DNA of 64,000 bases from Nitrincola alkalisediminis (GTDB lineage: Bacteria; Pseudomonadota; Gammaproteobacteria; Pseudomonadales; Balneatricaceae), in NCBI RefSeq assembly GCF_009821115.1, contig NZ_VYTY01000011.1, forward strand, positions 1 through 64,000, written 5' to 3'. The notes beneath the pieces were generated by a model, which did no database searches, was not told the origin of the DNA, and saw only the letters and a list, made by a program, of their open reading frames with translations. Of this stretch, positions 41,390 to 50,640 are shown piece by piece. The translations under genes and the position numbers were made by a program. Position 1 is the first letter of the stretch. Every line of letters starts with the position of its first letter.

Positions 41390-42175
41390 ATGAGCAAATC
41401 ATTAGCCGATCTGCTAGACAGAGTTCGACTAAAATATGTCGAAGCTGTTGAAGTACAAGGGCACCATCAACCTTACCTGACAGCGCATCATATTGCGCAT
41501 CAAATGTTGATGGCCGATCCGCAACGTATGGCTGAAATGATCAGCCAAGATCCTAAAATCCTCGCAGCTCGACCGTCGGGTTTAATTGAAGATCCAACTG
41601 AAATGGATAACCCCTCTGTAGGGGCTATCGTCTACAGCAATGTGGTTGCAGCAACGCTTGAGGGGTTGCTGGCCGTCGCTGTTAACCGTGGTTGGTTAGA
41701 CGTGGATGACCAAGGGCAGTTCATGGTCGATGCCGCAGAACTGGACAGTGTCAAACCGGTAAGCTATACCGACTTCAGTTCCGCTAAGCCGAATCTTGCC
41801 CATCAGCAAAGTGAGCTAGGTCGAATTTTCATGGCGGCAGAACAAGATTATACCGAAAAGCTGAACAGCGAGCCGCACAACGCCTATCAGTTGGCCGTGC
41901 AGATTGCATCGGATTATTCGGTGTTTTCACCTGAGGATTTGGCACCTTTGATTCTTGAAAACCCTCTGCTACTGGGTTTGAGAATTGATGATCGCATTGA
42001 TGAGGAAATGTTTGGCGATAACCCGCCAGCAGGCTTGATTGTGAGTTTGCACTTGACCGATTTGCTCTTACAGTCGCTATTGGAGATAGCGGGTAGCATG
42101 GGAGCATTGGAGTTGGACAGTGCAGGTGAAATGATTATTCCTTTCGATGAAGAAGACAGGCCTATTGTTCATTAA
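41390..42175 (+). CDS. Conserved protein of unknown function
   Basis: This 261-aa acidic protein starts MSKSLADLLDRVRLKYVEAV. It shows two similar stretches: HQMLMADPQRMAEMISQDPKIL and the later LAVQIASDYSVFSPEDLAPLILENP, with NPSVGAIVYSNVVAATLEGL and NPPAGLIVSLHLTDLLLQSL. This looks like an internal duplication. No known domain is recognised. An AGAACACGGATG leader precedes the ATG. It is followed by a strong terminator. Confidence 0.7.
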   Translation: MSKSLADLLDRVRLKYVEAVEVQGHHQPYLTAHHIAHQMLMADPQRMAEMISQDPKILAARPSGLIEDPTEMDNPSVGAIVYSNVVAATLEGLLAVAVNRGWLDVDDQGQFMVDAAELDSVKPVSYTDFSSAKPNLAHQQSELGRIFMAAEQDYTEKLNSEPHNAYQLAVQIASDYSVFSPEDLAPLILENPLLLGLRIDDRIDEEMFGDNPPAGLIVSLHLTDLLLQSLLEIAGSMGALELDSAGEMIIPFDEEDRPIVH

Positions 42176-42192
42176 CGCGTAATAGCCCATTG

Positions 42193-42230
42193 AAAAAGGC
42201 TCCCTGAATTCTCTTCAGGGAGCCTTTTTT
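42193..42230. terminator. Bidirectional terminator
   Basis: AAAAAGGCTCCCTGAA and TTCAGGGAGCCTTTTTT form a 16-bp stem with a 5-base loop and A/T tails on both sides. It separates the unknown gene from the convergent efflux operon. Confidence 0.9.
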
Positions 42231-42248
42231 ATATCAGTTGTTTTTAAA

Positions 42249-43562
42249 TCAATCGCGTTCAAGCAGCCAGTTGTCGAGCGCTGTCACATCTTCTGGGCTT
42301 AAGGTTCCTAGCGTTTGTTTAAAGCGAAACAGGGTGTTCACGTGGTCAATGCGTGCATTTGAGTAAGCCAAGCGTGCTTCAAATAGCGCTTGCTCTGCTT
42401 GCAATACATCTACGACGTTTCGTGTTCCAACATTAAAGCCTTCTTCGGTTGCCCGCAGCGCGGTTTCTCGCGATAGAATGCTTTGTTCACGTGCCTTAAC
42501 ACTTTGAACGCTGGTTTGCAGTGTTCTTAGAAGGGTACGTGTACTTTCGGTGACGGCACGTTGTGTGTCATCCAAGGCATGTCCAGTGGCAATGAACTGG
42601 TGTTCTGCTTGACGCTGTGCGGAGTTGATGGCATCGCCACGATACAGGGGTAAGTTAAGATTTAATGCTAAGGTGTTGTCATCGGACCAGCCGTTGCTGT
42701 TGCCACCGTGAGTGCGGGCATTAGAGTGCGTTAGGCTCACACTGACGGTTGGCAGGTGTTCGCTGCGTTTGCTTTGAACATTGCGGCGTGAAGAGTCCAC
42801 TTGAAGTTCAACAATTTGCAACTCCAAGTTGCCCTCTAGGGCTTTTTCAAGCCAAGCGCTGGGGTCTGCGGGTTCAACAGCGACAATCGGATACTCAGCA
42901 CGTAGGCTACCGACCTGATTAAAGGCTTGGCCTGTTAAACGTTCCAGTGCTTCAAAGGAGTTTTGCAAAGCACCTTCGGCATCAATGCGTTGCACGACGG
43001 CATTGTCAAAGCTGGCCAGTGCTTCTTGCACATCCGTGATGGCAATTAGACCCACTTCGAACTGTGCGTTGACCTGATCAAGGCGGCGTTGTAGGGCGCG
43101 CTCTTGCGCTTGCGCATTCTCAAGTACGCTTTTCGCTCTGAGTACTTCCAGATAGTTTTGAACAGTGCGCAAGATGATATCTTGCTGAGCTTTATTGAAC
43201 TCAAGTGCAGACACTTGCGCGCTGAGCTCGCTGGATCTGAAATTATAATATGCCGCTCTTGCGTAGATGGGCTGACTTAAGCTGACGCTATAACCGGTAC
43301 GACCATTCGAGTTAGAGCTTTCGGAGGTGTTTGCCGAAAAATCCACACGAGGAAGAAGAGCTGCTTTGCCTTGAATCGGCGCTTCTTGACCGGCCATAAA
43401 CTCGGCTTCGGCGCGTTTAAGTTGTGGGTCGTTCTCCAAGGCCAGACGGTAAAGATCCTGCAGAGGTCCAGAGAAGGCCGGAGCACTCATCAGCAAGGAG
43501 CTGACGAGTATAGGTAACCATACGATGTTTGACTTTTTCACAAGCCGATCCTTAATTTTCAT
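42249..43562 (-). CDS. TolC-family outer membrane channel
   Basis: This 437-aa outer-membrane factor has a signal peptide (VWLPILVSSLLMSAPAFS) and two tandem OEP domains. Repeated motifs include DLYRLALENDPQLKRAEAEF and LNLPLYRGDAINSAQRQAEHQF. It ends near LSPEDVTALDNWL. It forms the exit duct of the efflux pump encoded upstream. Its start overlaps the RND gene by 11 bp. It is the last gene of the four-gene operon. Confidence 0.93.
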   Translation of the reverse strand: MKIKDRLVKKSNIVWLPILVSSLLMSAPAFSGPLQDLYRLALENDPQLKRAEAEFMAGQEAPIQGKAALLPRVDFSANTSESSNSNGRTGYSVSLSQPIYARAAYYNFRSSELSAQVSALEFNKAQQDIILRTVQNYLEVLRAKSVLENAQAQERALQRRLDQVNAQFEVGLIAITDVQEALASFDNAVVQRIDAEGALQNSFEALERLTGQAFNQVGSLRAEYPIVAVEPADPSAWLEKALEGNLELQIVELQVDSSRRNVQSKRSEHLPTVSVSLTHSNARTHGGNSNGWSDDNTLALNLNLPLYRGDAINSAQRQAEHQFIATGHALDDTQRAVTESTRTLLRTLQTSVQSVKAREQSILSRETALRATEEGFNVGTRNVVDVLQAEQALFEARLAYSNARIDHVNTLFRFKQTLGTLSPEDVTALDNWLLERD

Positions 43563-46500
43563 AGTCAGGTTTCACTTCAACGAAGTTACGTTTACCAAAG
43601 ATACTGTAAATAGTGGGAATGACAAATAAGGTTAATAGTGTACCCAGTAGCATTCCACCCACAATAACCCAGCCTATTTGTTGACGAGACTCAGCACCTG
43701 CACCCACGGCCATGGCCAGAGGTAAGGTCCCTAAAACGGTTGCGCCCGTTGTCATTAAAATAGGACGCAGACGTAAGGATGCAGCCTCAATAATAGACTC
43801 TCGTAGCGCCATTCCTTTGTCCTGTAACTGATTCGCAAACTCAATAATAAGAATACCATGTTTGGTGACCAGTCCGACAAGAGTTATTAAGCCAATTTGG
43901 CTATAAATGTTAATCGACCCGCCTGAATAAAACAGTGCAATTAGAGCACCTGTTAACGCAGGGGGAACGGCCAACATGATAATCAGAGGGTTTTTGAAAC
44001 TCTCAAACTGAGCGGCCAAGACTAAGAAGATAAAGATCAGCGACAATACAAAGGTGGTTTGCATGGCATTGCTGGATTCTTTAAATTCACGAGATTGACC
44101 GCCGTAGTCAAACATGGCCGTAGGATCAATTTCAGCCAGTGCCGCTTCCATGAATATGAGTGCATCACCTAGACTGTAACCTGGAACCAGCATTGACTGA
44201 ATTTTGACTGCTTTGAGTTTGTCAAAATGGTTCAGTTCGCGGGGAGCCACGGTTTCTTCAATGGTGATGAGGTTGCTCATCTGAATCATTTCACCATTGG
44301 CCGCACGGACGTACAAATTGGAGATGTCATCGCGTGTGCGGCGCATTTCATCTTCAACCTGAAGAATAACGTCATATTGCTCACCAGCGCGTTTAAAGCG
44401 AGTCAGGCTGCGTCCTGCCATAAAGGTTTCTAGGCTGCGGCCGACGTCGCGAACATTGAGTCCCGCTTCAGCAACTTTATCACGCTGCAAGGTCACCTTC
44501 AGTTCAGGTTTGTTGAGCTTTAGGTCGGTGTCGACTTGAACAAAGTTTGGGTTCTCGGCTACTTTGGCTAGCAGCGCATCAGTGATGACTTTTAGGTCTT
44601 GATAATCCCCAGTCGTTTTGACAATAAACTCAACAGGACGTGAAATGAAGCTTTGGCCTAAAGAGGGTAGGTTGATTGCAAACGACATGTTGCCCGGTAC
44701 ACCACCGAAAATGCGTCCGGTGAGTTCTTGCGCCACGTCTTGTTGTGAGCGAGTGCGGTTTTCCCAGTCCTCTAAGCGAACGAAGTTAAGCGAATTGGTC
44801 TCGCTCGGAAAGCCAGTGATGCTGAAGTGATGTGTCCGCTCGGGGATGCCTGAAATGATCGCTTCCACCTGTTTAGCATAGCGGTTGACATACTCAACCG
44901 ATGAGCCATCGGGGTTGACTGAGAAGGTCATGATGGTGCCGCGGTCTTCAATTGGGGCCAGTTCTTGTGGCAATTTACCGTAGAAAAAGACGCTGCCAGC
45001 AACGCTCACGACCATGATTGTCAAGGTGAGTGTTTTGGAACTCAGCGTTTTTTCTAAGAGCCAATGATAGCCTTTGCTTGTGTTGTTTAACGCATTTTCG
45101 ATGACGTTAAATAAGGCACTGTGTTTTTTCTCGTGTTTGAGTAAACGAGAGCAGAGCATCGGTGATAGCGTCAGTGCGATAAAGGTGGAAACGACAACCG
45201 CACCCGCAAGGGTCAGAGCAAACTCAGTGAACAAGCGACCGGTTTGTCCACTCGAAAAGCTCACAGGCACGAACACCGCAACAAGGGTGGCTGTGGTGGC
45301 TATGATTGCAAAGCCTATTTCTCGGCTGCCCTTGAATGCGGCCTGGATTGGATGAAGACCTTCTTCCACATGCCGGAAGATGTTTTCCAGCATAACAATG
45401 GCATCATCCACCACCAAGCCGATGGCCAGTACCAGTGCGAGCAAGGTTAGTGTGTTAATGGAAAAATCCATCGCATACATCATTGCAAACGCACCGATTA
45501 GGGACAAGGGTATGGTGACCACTGGAATCAGCGTCGCTCTCGGGTTACGTAAGAAGAAAAAGATAACGAGCACGACCAGAGCGCCAGCCATCATCAGTGT
45601 TTGGAATACGGATTCGATCGACTTCTCAATAAATACAGAGGAGTCGTAGGCGATTTGAATGTGCATACCTTCGGGAAGGTTCGCGCTAATGCTATCCAGC
45701 ATAGTGCGCACACCCTCTGAGACATCTAAGGGGTTAGCGGTTGATTGACGAACAACGCCGAGCGCAATCGCATTTTCGCCATTAAAGCGAGCGTAGTTAC
45801 GTTCGACTTCAGGGCCTATTTCAATGCGTGCGACATCTTCTAAACGCACAGCGTAACCATTGTCATTACGAATAATAACTTGTTCGAACTCTTCCGTCTC
45901 ATTTAGATCTGTTTGAGCAAGGATGGTGAATTCACGGTCACGGCTTTCGATCCGGCCCGCCGGTATTTCAACGTTCTGACTTCTTAAGGCTTCTTCGATA
46001 TCTTGTGGAATGACACCATATGCAGCCATTCTGGTGGGGTCAAGCCAAACCCGCATTGAGTATCTACGTTCGCCACCTAAGCGAACACTGGCAACACCGG
46101 CGACAGTTTGTAGGGGATCCCGCACGCGGCGTTCGGCATACTCACTGACTTCCATCGGATCATGGACATCGGAAGACAAGGCAATCCAGATGATGGGTTG
46201 TGCATCTGCTTCAGATTTTGCAACTATCGGTTCGTCAATGTCGTCGGGTAGCATGCCTCGGACACGGCTGACGCGGTCACGAACATCATTTGCGGCGGAG
46301 TCTGGATCTCGGTCAATTCTGAAATTGATACTGATTTGACTGCGCTCGGAACGACTGATCGATGTCATGTAATCGATCCCTTCTATTCCAGACAAAGAGT
46401 CTTCAATAATTTTAGTAACCTGAGATTCAATGATAGATGCACTGGCACCCGGATAGGATGTATCAACACTCACAACGGGAATGTCAATTTTTGGGTATTC

Positions 46501-46605
46501 GCGTATGGTCAAACGATCATAGGAAATGAGTCCTACCAGTAAGACCAGTAAACTGATCACGCTCGCCAGTACGGGGCGTTTGATACTGATATCAGAGAGT
46601 ATCAT
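43552..46605 (-). CDS. RND-family efflux pump permease (HAE-1 type)
   Basis: This 1017-aa inner-membrane antiporter has 12 membrane segments with two large periplasmic loops. The proton-relay aspartates stand in TM4 (LAIGLVVDDAIVMLENIFRH) and the partner lysine region is present. The N-terminus ILSDISIKRPVLASVISLL is typical. It is nearer to the MdtB/VexH-like branch than to AcrB by eye. Substrates are probably drugs or bile-salt-like compounds. It overlaps the adaptor gene by 4 bp and the TolC gene by 11 bp. Confidence 0.94.
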   Translation of the reverse strand: MILSDISIKRPVLASVISLLVLLVGLISYDRLTIREYPKIDIPVVSVDTSYPGASASIIESQVTKIIEDSLSGIEGIDYMTSISRSERSQISINFRIDRDPDSAANDVRDRVSRVRGMLPDDIDEPIVAKSEADAQPIIWIALSSDVHDPMEVSEYAERRVRDPLQTVAGVASVRLGGERRYSMRVWLDPTRMAAYGVIPQDIEEALRSQNVEIPAGRIESRDREFTILAQTDLNETEEFEQVIIRNDNGYAVRLEDVARIEIGPEVERNYARFNGENAIALGVVRQSTANPLDVSEGVRTMLDSISANLPEGMHIQIAYDSSVFIEKSIESVFQTLMMAGALVVLVIFFFLRNPRATLIPVVTIPLSLIGAFAMMYAMDFSINTLTLLALVLAIGLVVDDAIVMLENIFRHVEEGLHPIQAAFKGSREIGFAIIATTATLVAVFVPVSFSSGQTGRLFTEFALTLAGAVVVSTFIALTLSPMLCSRLLKHEKKHSALFNVIENALNNTSKGYHWLLEKTLSSKTLTLTIMVVSVAGSVFFYGKLPQELAPIEDRGTIMTFSVNPDGSSVEYVNRYAKQVEAIISGIPERTHHFSITGFPSETNSLNFVRLEDWENRTRSQQDVAQELTGRIFGGVPGNMSFAINLPSLGQSFISRPVEFIVKTTGDYQDLKVITDALLAKVAENPNFVQVDTDLKLNKPELKVTLQRDKVAEAGLNVRDVGRSLETFMAGRSLTRFKRAGEQYDVILQVEDEMRRTRDDISNLYVRAANGEMIQMSNLITIEETVAPRELNHFDKLKAVKIQSMLVPGYSLGDALIFMEAALAEIDPTAMFDYGGQSREFKESSNAMQTTFVLSLIFIFLVLAAQFESFKNPLIIMLAVPPALTGALIALFYSGGSINIYSQIGLITLVGLVTKHGILIIEFANQLQDKGMALRESIIEAASLRLRPILMTTGATVLGTLPLAMAVGAGAESRQQIGWVIVGGMLLGTLLTLFVIPTIYSIFGKRNFVEVKPDYEN

Positions 46606-47678
46606 ACATCGGATCCTGATGAAGTTTCAGAAGGTGGGAATAAGGGCGTAATGGGCATGCCCGGCTGCAGTTTGATTTGGCCTGCCGTGACCACGACATC
46701 GCCAGGTGTCAAGCCTTCGGTTATTTGAACCTCTCCAAAGCGGCGCGCACCCATTGTGACAGGCGCCATACTCAAGATGTTATTTTCATCCATCTTCATG
46801 ACAAAGAATGCATTGTCCAGTGGCATAATGGCTTGTTCAGGAATCATAATGGCGTGGTCATCCCGGCCAATAACGATCTCGACCTTAGAGAAAAGCCCGG
46901 GTCTTAAGCGCCCATCAGGATTTGGGATGCTGGCACGCACATTAATGTTGTGGCTGCGTGTGTTCGATGAGGGTGAGATGGCAAAAATTTCACCACTGAA
47001 TTTCACACCGGGAAAGGCATCCACCTCAATCATAATTGTTTGACCGATACTGAGTTGACCAAGATTGCGCTCAGGCATGGCAAAATCGATCTTCATTTCA
47101 GAAAAGTCGGTGAGTTCGACAAGGTCTTGTCCAGACGTAATAAAATCACCTGGGCTGATGTGGCGCAGGCCGATCATTCCAGCAAACGGTGCCCGAATAC
47201 GTGTTTTATCGAGGTTGGTTTTGGCGAACTCAACCTGAGCTTCGTTGACTCTTAACTGGGCCAGTTTGGTGTCTCTGTCATTTTGCGAGCCCACGCGACG
47301 CTCCAATAAATCGGCTGCGCGTTGGTATTCTTGACGACTCAGATTCGCTTGCGCTTGCGCCTGTGCCAATTCCGCATTGTAAGACGCACTGTCTAAGCGA
47401 AAGAGTTCCTGACCTTGAGTGACCATCTCGCCTTCATTAAATAGGATCGATTCAACGCGACCGCTAATCTCCGAGCGAATGATGACTGACTCATTGGCGC
47501 GCAGTGTTCCTACGCCGCGAAGGACATGGTCCAGGCTTGCGATTTCAACGCGATGAACCTCGGCTGGCAGTCCGCCTCTGGGAGGGGCATCGTCAGCAAA
47601 CACAACTGGCGTTAAAAAAAGCGTTAAGCTTAACAGCGGTAGCAATAAAAAAGGTTTGGGTGGTGCGTACGATTTCAT
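46602..47678 (-). CDS. RND efflux periplasmic adaptor (membrane fusion protein)
   Basis: This 358-aa protein has a signal segment (FLLLPLLSLTLFLTPVVFA) and a biotinyl-lipoyl-like domain (VIIRSEISGRVESILFNEGE). An alpha-helical hairpin follows (LARAQANLSRQEYQRAADLLE-like, about 100-165) and then beta-barrel domains. It bridges the RND pump and the TolC-type channel. No lipobox cysteine is seen, so it is probably held by an uncleaved signal or soluble in the periplasm. Confidence 0.93.
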   Translation of the reverse strand: MKSYAPPKPFLLLPLLSLTLFLTPVVFADDAPPRGGLPAEVHRVEIASLDHVLRGVGTLRANESVIIRSEISGRVESILFNEGEMVTQGQELFRLDSASYNAELAQAQAQANLSRQEYQRAADLLERRVGSQNDRDTKLAQLRVNEAQVEFAKTNLDKTRIRAPFAGMIGLRHISPGDFITSGQDLVELTDFSEMKIDFAMPERNLGQLSIGQTIMIEVDAFPGVKFSGEIFAISPSSNTRSHNINVRASIPNPDGRLRPGLFSKVEIVIGRDDHAIMIPEQAIMPLDNAFFVMKMDENNILSMAPVTMGARRFGEVQITEGLTPGDVVVTAGQIKLQPGMPITPLFPPSETSSGSDV

Positions 47679-48298
47679 ACTGAATATCCTTTCTGAACAG
47701 AAATAGGTTTAAGCAGGTAATCCCAGGTTAACGATATCGTGTCACGTAAGGGTTGTTTTGAGCCTTCCACTTTCATGCGCAGCAAGGCGCCTTGCCATAA
47801 ATGCCAGATCATGGTTGCGAGGGTGGCAGCGGGGAGATCATCTCGAACACTGCCTTCGGCTTGGCAAATGCGGATATCTTCTTCAATAAAGCCTAATACT
47901 TTATTGGTGGCTTTTTTAATCGCTAAACGGAACTCCGGAGACTCGCCACCAATTTCACCCGATAAATTTGTGATGAGGCAGCCGAGGTTCTCTTTAGTTT
48001 CATCGAAGTCTTCAATCGTTTTTTCGAGCATTTTTCGCATGCGAGTGGCATGGTTGCCCTCTAGTTGCGACCACTCGAGTTGCCAACGATCATGCTCAAT
48101 CGCTTCGTAGTATTCGATGACTTCAACGGCGTAGGCTTCTTTGCTCTCGAAAAAGTTATAAAACGAGCCTTTCGATACGCCGCACGCTTTTAAGATAAGA
48201 CTGAGGCCGGTACCGTGGTAGCCATTTTTGTAGAAAAGTTCAATGCCGCATTGTAAAAGATGTTCGCGGCAATGCGTTGGAGGTCTGCCTTTATTCAT
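47675..48298 (-). CDS. TetR-family repressor of the efflux operon
   Basis: This 207-aa TetR/AcrR-type repressor has its helix-turn-helix in residues 8-55 (CREHLLQCGIELFYKNGYHG, SKGSFYNFFESKEAYAVEVI). The variable C-terminal ligand domain resembles the TetR_C_16/NemR-like group. It is the first gene of the operon and overlaps the adaptor gene by 4 bp. The operator at 48341-48356 lies 42 bp upstream, so it should repress its own operon until a ligand binds. Confidence 0.92.
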   Translation of the reverse strand: MNKGRPPTHCREHLLQCGIELFYKNGYHGTGLSLILKACGVSKGSFYNFFESKEAYAVEVIEYYEAIEHDRWQLEWSQLEGNHATRMRKMLEKTIEDFDETKENLGCLITNLSGEIGGESPEFRLAIKKATNKVLGFIEEDIRICQAEGSVRDDLPAATLATMIWHLWQGALLRMKVEGSKQPLRDTISLTWDYLLKPISVQKGYSV

Positions 48299-48340
48299 TA
48301 AGTTTTAAACCGATTGTCCTAAAAGTGCCTAGTTTATATT

Positions 48341-48356
48341 TACTGACCGGTCAGTA
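48341..48356. promoter_or_regulatory. TetR-type operator before the efflux operon
   Basis: TACTGACCGGTCAGTA is a perfect 16-bp palindrome of the kind bound by NemR/AcrR-type TetR regulators. It overlaps a minus-strand promoter candidate (TTGTAC, 17 bp, TAAACT). Confidence 0.8.
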
Positions 48357-48400
48357 CAATATTACTTCGACACTTTTTACTGTGCACTGCAGCATTTGGA

Positions 48401-49597
48401 TCAGTTCAGTTTATAGTTGTGTTTGAAATTGTTCAATTCTTGATCAATTTTTAGCATAAGATCTTCTGCACTGCCATTCACATCAGACAGGGTTGCCATT
48501 GAATAGCTTAACTTGAATTCGGGGTGATTTTCTTGCAGGTTCGATTCAATGGCTTTAAGACGCTTAGCAACAGGAGGACGACCTTTGGTTAGGGGCATTA
48601 ACAACATAAACTCATCCCCGCCAAAGCGAAACACCTGGTCTTTGCGACGACTCATTTCCAGTAACTCATCCGCTAAACGCTTTAACAAATTGTCACCTTC
48701 CTGACGGCCATACGTGTTGTTGATCTCAGAGAAGCCGTGGATATCAACCAATGCAATTAAGCAGTCTTGCTGGCGTTGTTTGTAAGCTTCAACCGCATGT
48801 TGAAGGGCAAGATCAAAGGTTTTGCGCCCCGGAAGAGACGTCAATAGGTCGCGAGGTTCAGTACTGTGTTCATAATTTTTCTCTCCCGTCGATGACTGCG
48901 TTAACAGCCAAGCGCCGAGGGTGTCGGCGGCCAGTGCAATCAGCCATTCGCTTGTGTCTGTATCAAGCAAGTCAGGTTTACCCCAAGCACAGATATGCCC
49001 TGTACCATGATTGTCGGGTAAGTCGATACGATGACCTATCCAAAGTGCAGATGGGGTTTGTGAAATCATCGAATCCAAGGGGAATTCACGACAGATCGCA
49101 CTCTGATGCAAACGATGCAATCCTTCATAGAGATTCTGGGCGGCATTGCCAGCCAAAGAATGATGCTGCGGTGACTTGAGGTTACCGTGACTCCAAAAAC
49201 CAAGTATATCCAACTCTTTCGCGCTCACGCGTTTGGCAACCACGCAGTTATCCCAGCCTAATAGAGGGCCTAAGACACTGGCCGTTGCATTATACGGCTC
49301 ACCACCTTTTTGCAGTTCGGGTAAGAGTTTCAGTAATAGCGTCCGCTGTAGATGATGGCGATCACCCGAATGGCCAAGAATCATTTGATGGCGTTTATCC
49401 CGCAGTCGTTGAAAACGGTGTGATTCAAGTTCTAGGTATTCAGAGTCTTGATTGATCGCCCAGTTTAAAACTTGCTTGCGATATGGGGATGGAAGGTCTC
49501 GAAAGCTAAGATTAGAGCCTTGCTCTTTGTCCTGCTTTAACAGTAAAACGGCTGCGTCAGCATTATCGAGTAAGCGGATCATTCTTTTTGCTTTCAT
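48401..49597 (-). CDS. GGDEF-domain diguanylate cyclase
   Basis: This 398-aa protein has an N-terminal region that may hold a GAF-like sensor (about 90-240, with WLIALAADTLGAWLL). The C-terminal GGDEF domain is at about 245-395 (LPGRKTFDLALQHAVE, LVDIHGFSEINNTYGRQEGDNLL, and FRFGGDEFMLLMP). The signature GGDEF is intact, so cyclase activity is likely. No RxxD inhibitory site is obvious. No membrane segment is seen. Confidence 0.85.
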   Translation of the reverse strand: MKAKRMIRLLDNADAAVLLLKQDKEQGSNLSFRDLPSPYRKQVLNWAINQDSEYLELESHRFQRLRDKRHQMILGHSGDRHHLQRTLLLKLLPELQKGGEPYNATASVLGPLLGWDNCVVAKRVSAKELDILGFWSHGNLKSPQHHSLAGNAAQNLYEGLHRLHQSAICREFPLDSMISQTPSALWIGHRIDLPDNHGTGHICAWGKPDLLDTDTSEWLIALAADTLGAWLLTQSSTGEKNYEHSTEPRDLLTSLPGRKTFDLALQHAVEAYKQRQQDCLIALVDIHGFSEINNTYGRQEGDNLLKRLADELLEMSRRKDQVFRFGGDEFMLLMPLTKGRPPVAKRLKAIESNLQENHPEFKLSYSMATLSDVNGSAEDLMLKIDQELNNFKHNYKLN

Positions 49598-49803
49598 TAC
49601 CTATCCTTAATATCCATACAAACTATCTAATTGCAAGTTTAGCACTCTTGAGGTCTTTGTGTATGAGCTGTTGTTGATTTATCGTATTTTATACAACAGT
49701 CTGAGAAGACTGTGCCCACATTGTTGATCTTGTGGAGGGAGAATGTTGAGTATTTTTAGATTGGGTCGGCATGTTGACATCTGTGACTCTACTCTCCATG
49801 CAG

Positions 49804-50442
49804 TTAATCCTTGCGAATAAAAATGACCGATAGGTTGTTGGCGGGCATATCAATGCAGGTTTTCAGGTGTAATTGGTGGCATCGTGCCAGTTCGACGACT
49901 TCGTCTAAATGCCGAATTCCCCAGAGCGGATTGCGTTCGCGTAAGGATGCATCAAACGCAAGATTGCTGGGCGCTGGTTCAACACCGGATTGCCAATACG
50001 GGCCGTATAAGTAGACGATTCCTCCAACGGACAGATGACGATTGGCTAAGCGCATTAATCCTTCCGTTGCCGTCCAAGGCGCAATGTGCACCATGTTGAT
50101 GGCAATCAGCGTATTAAACGTCGCAAGGGGCGGGGGGGTGTCAGCCAATACATCAAAGAACGCCGCTGACAGCAGAGTCTTTGTTGTGGCGTCGGCTTGC
50201 CAGGCATTAATACTTTCAAGCGCAGCACTGTCTATATCCGTGGGTTGCCAGCATGTGACTTGAGCTAAGTTGTCAGACAAATACAGAGCATGCTCGCCTG
50301 TGCCAGAGGCGATCTCTAAAACAGATGCCGGGCTGGGCAAATGCGCGGCAAGTGCTTGGCGAATAGGCTCTCGATTGCGTAATGCAGCTGGTGCACTTAA
50401 GCGTTTGGCCAGATGGGGTTGCATGTAGGATGATTGGCTCAC
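49804..50442 (-). CDS. DUF938 SAM-dependent methyltransferase-like protein
   Basis: This 212-aa protein of the DUF938 family has a class I methyltransferase fold. SAM motif I is VLEIASGTGEHALYLSDN, followed by CWQPTDIDSAALESI and LIAINMVHIAPWTATEGLM. The final part (GGIVYLYGPYWQSGVEPAPSN) is the family signature. Members have no well-proved substrate that I know of. It stands alone with about 200 bp on both sides. Confidence 0.88.
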   Translation of the reverse strand: MSQSSYMQPHLAKRLSAPAALRNREPIRQALAAHLPSPASVLEIASGTGEHALYLSDNLAQVTCWQPTDIDSAALESINAWQADATTKTLLSAAFFDVLADTPPPLATFNTLIAINMVHIAPWTATEGLMRLANRHLSVGGIVYLYGPYWQSGVEPAPSNLAFDASLRERNPLWGIRHLDEVVELARCHQLHLKTCIDMPANNLSVIFIRKD

Positions 50443-50640
50443 TGGGTTACCTTTGGCATAGTAAAGGAGAATACAATTAAAGAGAGTCAGTTATACGCTT
50501 GCTATATAAAGTACGGAATTTATAGGCAAGATGACAAGGTTTATTGTCAGTTTTCGCAATTATCCATGTAAAATTAGCTGGTTAGCTTGAATCTGCACTT
50601 TGTTGTCTTTTCGTCAGCCTTTAATTGATTAGGAAATACC

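Noticed and set aside
43600-46500. Many plus-strand frames opposite the RND pump gene
   Set aside because: Shadow frames of a strongly conserved long gene.
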